Positions 59,846 to 64,000 of a stretch of DNA of 64,000 bases are shown here, piece after piece. Within the stretch, counting starts at the first letter, position 1, and each line of letters begins with the position of its first letter. The position numbers were made by a program, and so were the translations under genes. The DNA is from Streptomyces sp. STR69 (GTDB lineage: Bacteria; Actinomycetota; Actinomycetes; Streptomycetales; Streptomycetaceae): assembly GCF_024519455.1 (NCBI RefSeq), contig NZ_JALJRY010000012.1:186001-250000 (forward strand). Direction: 5' to 3'. The notes beneath the pieces are model-generated. The model was not told where the DNA came from. It ran no database searches and was given only the letters and a program-made list of their open reading frames with translations.

Positions 59846-60490
59846 GTGCGACTGGAAGCGATCACCTGGGACCGGCTCGGCGACCTCCTCGCCGAGCATC
59901 TGCTCGACCTGAAGCCGGCCGACGGCAGCCCCTGGCCGCGCATCGCCTTCGACGGAGCCCCGGCGGCCCGCCCGGGCGACCTCGCCGAGCGGGTCGCGGA
60001 GGCGCTGCGCGTCCGCGGCCGTTCCTCGCTCGTCGTCGGCACGGAGGGCTTCCTGCGCCCCGCCTCGCTGCGCCTGGAGTACGGGCACCAGGACGCCGAC
60101 GCCTACTACGACGGCTGGTTCGACACCCGGGCCCTGTGGCGCGAGGTGTTCGGCCCGCTCGAACCGAACGGCGACGGCCGCGTCCTGCCCGACCTGTGGG
60201 ACCCGGCCGCCGACCGCGCCACCCGCAGCCCCTACGTTCAACTCCCGCCCGGTGCCCTCCTGTTGCTGCACGGCCCCCTCCTCCTGCGGCACTGGTTCCC
60301 CTTCGACCTGACCCTCCACGTCCTCCTCTCACCGGGCGCCCTGCGCCGCCGTACCCCCGAGACCGAGCACTGGACCCTGCCCGTCTTCGGACGCTACGAG
60401 GACGAGACCGACCCGGCCGGCACAGCGGACGTCCTGGTGCGCGCCGACGATCCACGGCACCCGGCCTGGGGCGGGCTGCCCAATGGCTGA
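59846..60490 (+). CDS. Uridine-kinase homologue with a degenerate P-loop
   Basis: 214 aa from the GTG at 59846 (MRLEAITWDRLGDLLAEHL). The protein follows the actinobacterial uridine kinase pattern (YDGWFDTRALWREVFGPLEPNGDGRVLPDLWDPAADRATR, in part, and LLLHGPLLLRHWFPFDLTLHV). At the place of the P-loop (normally DGxxxAGKTxLA) it reads IAFDGAPAARPGDLAERVAE: the Gly-Lys-Ser/Thr is missing. ATP binding by the canonical route is therefore unlikely, so this is a probable pseudo-kinase or uses another site. Divergent from DUF2293. Confidence 0.8.
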   Translation: MRLEAITWDRLGDLLAEHLLDLKPADGSPWPRIAFDGAPAARPGDLAERVAEALRVRGRSSLVVGTEGFLRPASLRLEYGHQDADAYYDGWFDTRALWREVFGPLEPNGDGRVLPDLWDPAADRATRSPYVQLPPGALLLLHGPLLLRHWFPFDLTLHVLLSPGALRRRTPETEHWTLPVFGRYEDETDPAGTADVLVRADDPRHPAWGGLPNG

Positions 60491-60543
60491 GAAACCCGAC
60501 CCAAGGGCTTTTGTATGCGTGTGCATTTAGTTAGGGTGTCGCC

Positions 60544-60936
60544 ATGCCGATCTTCGACGACTCCGTCCGTGCTCTCCTCGACGGCAAGAACTTCGCCGCC
60601 GTCGCCACCGTCCGCCCCGACGGCGCCCCGCAGACCTCCGTGGTCTGGATCAAACGCGAGGACGACACCGTCCTCTTCTCCCCCCTCCAGGACCGGCAGA
60701 AGGTGCGCAACCTCCGTCACGACCCCCGCGTCAGCCTGTCGGTGTTCGACCTCGCCAACCCCTATGTCTCGGTCGAGATCCGCGGCACCGCCGAGATCCT
60801 CCCCGACCCCGACAAGCGGCTCCCGCACGAGCTCTCGCACAAGTACCTCGGCATCGACCCGCCCGCCGAGCGGGACGACCAGGTGCGGGTCATCGTCCGC
60901 GTCGTGCCGCAGAAGATCGTGGGCTTCCAGGTCTGA
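60544..60936 (+). CDS. PPOX-class F420/FMN-dependent oxidoreductase
   Basis: 130 aa, ATG with leaderless pattern (TAGGGT 6 nt upstream). Split-barrel flavin-binding fold: VRALLDGKNFAAVATVRPDGAPQTSVVWIKRE, VLFSPLQDRQKVRNLRHDPRVSLSVFDL and YVSVEIRGTAEILPD, in part. Length and motifs fit PPOX-class F420-dependent enzymes common in actinomycetes. Likely F420H2-dependent reduction of a small molecule, or a flavin-binding stress protein. Confidence 0.9.
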   Translation: MPIFDDSVRALLDGKNFAAVATVRPDGAPQTSVVWIKREDDTVLFSPLQDRQKVRNLRHDPRVSLSVFDLANPYVSVEIRGTAEILPDPDKRLPHELSHKYLGIDPPAERDDQVRVIVRVVPQKIVGFQV

Positions 60937-61089
60937 CCGCCGTCCGAGTGCCGTCCCGGATTCCGGTCGGCGCACCGGAAGTCCCGACCGTCCGGGTGCG
61001 TTCGTCCCGCCGCGCGGCGAGAATGTAGGGCGCCGGGACTAGCGGAACGTTCTGTACCGCGCCGGCCGTCCGGCACCGGGAGGTACTTC

Positions 61090-61518
61090 ATGACCACCGC
61101 CGGAGACATCATGCACCGGGGCGCCCAGTGGATCCCCGCCCATGAAACCCTGGACCGCGCCGCCCAGCTGATGCGCGAACTGGGCGTCGGAGCCCTGCCC
61201 ATCAGCGACGAGAACGAACGGCTCTGCGGCATCCTCACCGACCGGGACATCGTCGTCGGCTGTGTGGCCATGGGCCACGATCCGGCGAAGGTCACCGCGG
61301 GCGAGATGGCCCAGGGCACGCCCCGCTGGATCGACGCCGGTGCCGATGTCGGCGAGGTGCTCCAGGAGATGCAGGGACACCAGATCCGCCGGCTTCCCGT
61401 GATCGAGAACAAACGCCTAGTCGGCATGATCAGCGAGGCTGACCTCGCCCAGCATCTGACGGAGGACCAGCTCGCCACCTGGGTCGAGAACGTCTACGCC
61501 CGAAGCGCCATGCGCTGA
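61090..61518 (+). CDS. CBS-domain protein
   Basis: 142 aa, ATG with GGGAGG upstream. Two CBS motifs fill the chain: residues 5-65 (AGDIMHRGAQWIPAHETLDRAAQLMRELGVGALPI ... LCGILTDRDIVV) and 72-130 (AGEMAQGTPRWIDAGADVGEVLQEMQGHQIRRLPVIENKRLVGMISEADLA). A stand-alone Bateman module that binds adenine nucleotides. Partner unknown; it is convergent with the CorA gene. Confidence 0.92.
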   Translation: MTTAGDIMHRGAQWIPAHETLDRAAQLMRELGVGALPISDENERLCGILTDRDIVVGCVAMGHDPAKVTAGEMAQGTPRWIDAGADVGEVLQEMQGHQIRRLPVIENKRLVGMISEADLAQHLTEDQLATWVENVYARSAMR

Positions 61519-61599
61519 AGCTCCGACCGGTCGTGCCTGGGCCGTTGGACGGTTGTGCTCTGAGCCTCAGGGTGCTTGTGCTCTGGGTCGCCGGGTGGT

Positions 61600-62727
61600 T
61601 CAGAGCCAGCCGTTGCGCCGGAAGCCCCGGTACAGCGCCAGGCAGGCCACGGATATCACGCCGAGGATCAGGGGATAGCCGTACCGCCAGTGCAGTTCCG
61701 GCATGTTGTCGAAGTTCATGCCGTACACACCGCACACCATCGTCGGTACGGCGATCACCGCTGCCCAGGCCGTGATCTTCCGCATGTCCTCGTTCTGCGC
61801 GACCGTCACCTGGGCGAGGTGTGCCTGCAGAATCGAGTTGAGCAGTTCGTCGAAGGACGCGATCTGTTCCTTCGCCCGCAGCAGGTGGTCGGAGACATCG
61901 CGGAAGTAGGCCTGTATCTCCGGTCCGACCACCCGCATCGGCCGGGTGGACAACGCCTCCAGCGGGCCGCTGAGGGGGACCACCGCCCGCTTCAACTCCA
62001 GCAGTTCTCGCTTGAGTTGGTAGATACGGCCCGGGTCCGCCCGCGCGCCGTTCTGCGCGAACACGTCCGTCTCCACCTGGTCGATGTCCGCCTGCACCGA
62101 GTCCGTGACGCTCAGGTAGTCGTCGACCACGTGGTCCGCTATCGCGTGCAGCACCGCGGCCGGTCCCTTGGCGAGCTGCCGGGGGTTCGACTCCAACTCC
62201 TCGCGCAGCGGCCCCAGCGATCCGTGCCGTCCGTGCCGCACGGTGATGACGAACTCGGCGCCGACGAACACCATGATCTCGCCGGTGTCCACGACCTCGC
62301 TCGTCGCCGTCAGCTTCTCGTGCTCGACGTAGCAGACCGTCTTGAACACCGCGAAAAGCGTCTCGCCGTAGCGCTCCACCTTCGGGCGCTGATGGGCCTC
62401 GATCGCGTCCTCGACCGCCAGCGGGTGCAGGTTGAACAGCTCGGCGATGCCCGCGAACTCCTCGTTCGTCGGCTCGTGCAGACCGAGCCAGACGAACCCG
62501 TCGTCCTTCTTGCGCACCCGCTCGACGGCGTCCACCAGATCGCCGCCGACCGGGACCCGGACACCGTCCTGATACGTGACGCACTTCACCACCGAGGAGC
62601 CCAGGGGTGACCGGGCGTGGTGGCTCAGGTCGACGCGCGGGCGCCGTCGCGCCAGCCGCGCCACCTTGCGGAGGCCGCCGACCCTGCCCAGGCCCGTGAC
62701 CTTCCGAAGATTCCCTGCCATGGACAT
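61600..62727 (-). CDS. corA: CorA-family magnesium/cobalt transporter
   Basis: 375 aa from the ATG at 62727, with AAGGAG 6 nt upstream. Basic N terminus (NLRKVTGLGRVGGLRKVARLARRR), cytoplasmic funnel domain, and the long helix to the pore. Two C-terminal membrane helices (ITAWAAVIAVPTMVCGVYGMNF and YPLILGVISVACLALYRGF) with the CorA selectivity motif YGMNF followed by MPEL. Pentameric Mg2+ uptake channel. Confidence 0.93.
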   Translation of the reverse strand: MSMAGNLRKVTGLGRVGGLRKVARLARRRPRVDLSHHARSPLGSSVVKCVTYQDGVRVPVGGDLVDAVERVRKKDDGFVWLGLHEPTNEEFAGIAELFNLHPLAVEDAIEAHQRPKVERYGETLFAVFKTVCYVEHEKLTATSEVVDTGEIMVFVGAEFVITVRHGRHGSLGPLREELESNPRQLAKGPAAVLHAIADHVVDDYLSVTDSVQADIDQVETDVFAQNGARADPGRIYQLKRELLELKRAVVPLSGPLEALSTRPMRVVGPEIQAYFRDVSDHLLRAKEQIASFDELLNSILQAHLAQVTVAQNEDMRKITAWAAVIAVPTMVCGVYGMNFDNMPELHWRYGYPLILGVISVACLALYRGFRRNGWL

Positions 62728-62835
62728 CCGGATCTCCTTGCGTGGATCCCCTCGCATCGCATTTCTGCGCCTGGCGTGCCAGTTTGCCAGGCCGACGTGA
62801 GCGGTGGGTAAGCCCGTGGGAACGGAATCCTCCGC

Positions 62836-62900
62836 TTTGTTCCCGCCTGTGGACGAAGCCGTGCGTACGCCTTGTTCCCCGCTGTGGACGCAACCGTGCG
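62836..62900 (+). repeat. Two imperfect 30-bp direct repeats
   Basis: 62836-62865 and 62871-62900 match at 25 of 30 positions (core TTGTTCCC ... TGTGGACG ... CCGTGCG), in the 259-bp gap between divergent corA and the methyltransferase gene. Could be repeated protein-binding sites or a decayed duplication. Confidence 0.6.
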
Positions 62901-62986
62901 GGAGCGGGCGCACGGCCGTGGCAAGGGCGTTCCGAACCGGAGCGTCGACCCCTCCCGACAAGCGGGGCAACTGGGATGATCGCGGC

Positions 62987-63781
62987 ATGACGCGATCCGA
63001 CGGGTATCTCCTCGACAACCGGCAGTCCGAGGCGGGGCAGCGCTTCGACGCCTTCGCCACGCTCTTCGACCCCACGACGTTCCGGCATCTGGAGGGGTTC
63101 GGCGTCGGACCCGGCTGGCGGGTCTGGGAGGTCGGTGTCGGCGGCACCTCGGTGGTGTCCTGGCTGGCCAAGAAGGTCGGCCCGACCGGGAAGGTCGTCG
63201 CGACCGACATCGACACCTCCCAGGTCGCCTCGGTGGCCCGCCCGCCGATCGAGGTGCGCGTCCATGACGTGGGCGCCGAGGAGCCGCCGGGGGAGGGCTT
63301 CGACCTCGTGCACGCGCGGCTCGTCCTGGTCCATGTCCCGGACCGGGAACGGGCGTTGCGCTCGATGATCAAGTCCCTGCGCCCCGGCGGACGCCTCCTG
63401 ATCGAGGACGCCGACCCCGCCCTGCAGCCCTTGCTCTGCCCCGACGAACACGGCCCCGAGCAGCAACTGGCGAACCGTCTCCGCAACGGCTTCCGCGCCC
63501 TCCTCGCCGACCGCGGAGCCGACCTCTCCTACGGCCGCAAACTCCCGCGACTGCTCCGCGAGGCCGGTCTGCGCCGGGTGGAGGCCGACGCGTACTTCCC
63601 GGTCACCTCACCGGCCTGCGCCGCCCTGGAATCCGCCACGGTCCGCCAGATCCGCGACCAGCTCGTCACCGCGGGCCTCGCCACGGACGAGGACATCGAC
63701 CGCCATCTGGCCAACGTCGCCTCCGGCACGATGGACCTGGCGACGGCACCGATGATCTCGGCCTGGGGGCGGAAGGCGTAG
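62987..63781 (+). CDS. Class I SAM-dependent methyltransferase
   Basis: 264 aa, ATG at 62987. Motif I region GPGWRVWEVGVGGTSVVSWLAKKVGPTGKVVATDID, in part; FDLVHARLVLVHVPDRERALRSMIKSLRPGGRLLIEDAD follows, in part, giving a UbiE/COQ5-type fold. A substrate-binding C-terminal half ends in MISAWGRKA. The N terminus GYLLDNRQSEAGQRFDAFATLFDPTTFRHLEGFG is shared with many Streptomyces small-molecule methyltransferases. Substrate unknown. Confidence 0.88.
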   Translation: MTRSDGYLLDNRQSEAGQRFDAFATLFDPTTFRHLEGFGVGPGWRVWEVGVGGTSVVSWLAKKVGPTGKVVATDIDTSQVASVARPPIEVRVHDVGAEEPPGEGFDLVHARLVLVHVPDRERALRSMIKSLRPGGRLLIEDADPALQPLLCPDEHGPEQQLANRLRNGFRALLADRGADLSYGRKLPRLLREAGLRRVEADAYFPVTSPACAALESATVRQIRDQLVTAGLATDEDIDRHLANVASGTMDLATAPMISAWGRKA

Positions 63782-63904
63782 GCGGGGGCGGGAGTTGGCG
63801 CCGGTTGGGTGGGGGAGGGGGGCTTCAGGGGTGTTGGCCCGGCCGGCGGTGCCTTCGACGCCGGGACGTCGTGGGAACGCCCTCGCCGCAGGGGTCGATC
63901 GCCG

Positions 63905-64000
63905 TCACCCCCGCCCGGGCGGTCGCCCTCCCACCCGTTCCACCGCTCGCGCCCCCGCCCGGCACCCCTCCCGTGCCGCCTCCTCCGGATCGGCGCCCGT
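63905..64000 (-). CDS. C-terminal fragment of an unidentified gene
   Basis: 32 codons at the right edge ending in TGA at 63905; the visible tail reads ADPEEAAREGCRAGARAVER. Third positions are mostly G/C and the composition is helical and Ala/Arg rich, like a genuine C terminus. Too short to identify. The 123 bp between the methyltransferase and this end hold nothing I recognise. Confidence 0.35.
   Translation of the reverse strand, partial: TGADPEEAAREGCRAGARAVERVGGRPPGRG

Overview
The window is a piece of a Streptomyces chromosome. It has very high G+C, strong G/C bias at third codon positions, many GTG starts, and a core gene set typical of the genus: the ANTAR regulator pdtaR, the liv branched-chain amino-acid transporter, polA, rpsA, coaE, hrpB, SPW_0924, and a WhiJ-like XRE + DUF397 pair. 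I saw no transposase, integrase, phage module, CRISPR array or rRNA operon. Most of it is conserved housekeeping sequence with a more variable second half.

Layout. 1-1300: left-edge fragment of an HTH/LAGLIDADG-like protein, a tRNA with a CAA anticodon but a short variable arm, and pdtaR. 1319-7055: a five-gene operon on the minus strand (binding lipoprotein, livH, livM, livG, livF). 7264-10851: small membrane protein, PaaI-like thioesterase and a molybdopterin oxidoreductase. 11259-18789: polA, small conserved proteins, a secreted lytic transglycosylase and a DUF3068 protein behind a LacI-type palindrome. 18779-24143: hrpB, a methyltransferase and rpsA with a good promoter and terminator. 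24255-33097: a Tat-exported amine oxidase, a PAC2 protein, coaE, TPR, acyltransferase, methyltransferase, DoxX, S4, type V uracil-DNA glycosylase and proline iminopeptidase genes. 33111-36240: a GntR regulator diverging from an NCS1 permease and a hydantoin/Asp-Glu racemase, with a perfect operator between. 36355-38993: a GH6 cellulase, a GNAT, a Rid protein and a hypothetical.

39073-41699 is the most interesting locus. A TIR - NB-ARC-type NTPase protein and a divergently transcribed partner share one C-terminal helical domain, and their -10 boxes overlap. This looks like an NTP-dependent immune or conflict module. 41811-51332 holds a nucleotidyltransferase, FUSC, an endo/exonuclease/phosphatase-type hydrolase, an amidohydrolase, a P450, DUF899, a small conserved protein and an ABC exporter half-transporter. 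51553-54320 is a developmental-type regulatory cluster: an anti-sigma-like ATPase with a TTA codon, then an XRE regulator and a DUF397 protein. 54419-64000 holds a MocR regulator with a coupled small gene, AhpD-like, orphan gltD, DUF1772, DUF2293, a P-loop-less uridine-kinase homologue, PPOX, CBS, CorA, a methyltransferase and a fragment at the right edge.

Regulatory themes read directly from the sequence: at least ten genes carry a TANNNT box 6-8 nt before the start codon (leaderless pattern); a 30-bp two-part promoter motif is shared by the DoxX and DUF899 genes; there are several perfect operator-like palindromes; and the 12-bp palindrome CACGCGCGCGTG recurs eight times, mostly inside genes. 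All functional calls come from motif recognition by eye, without database searches.
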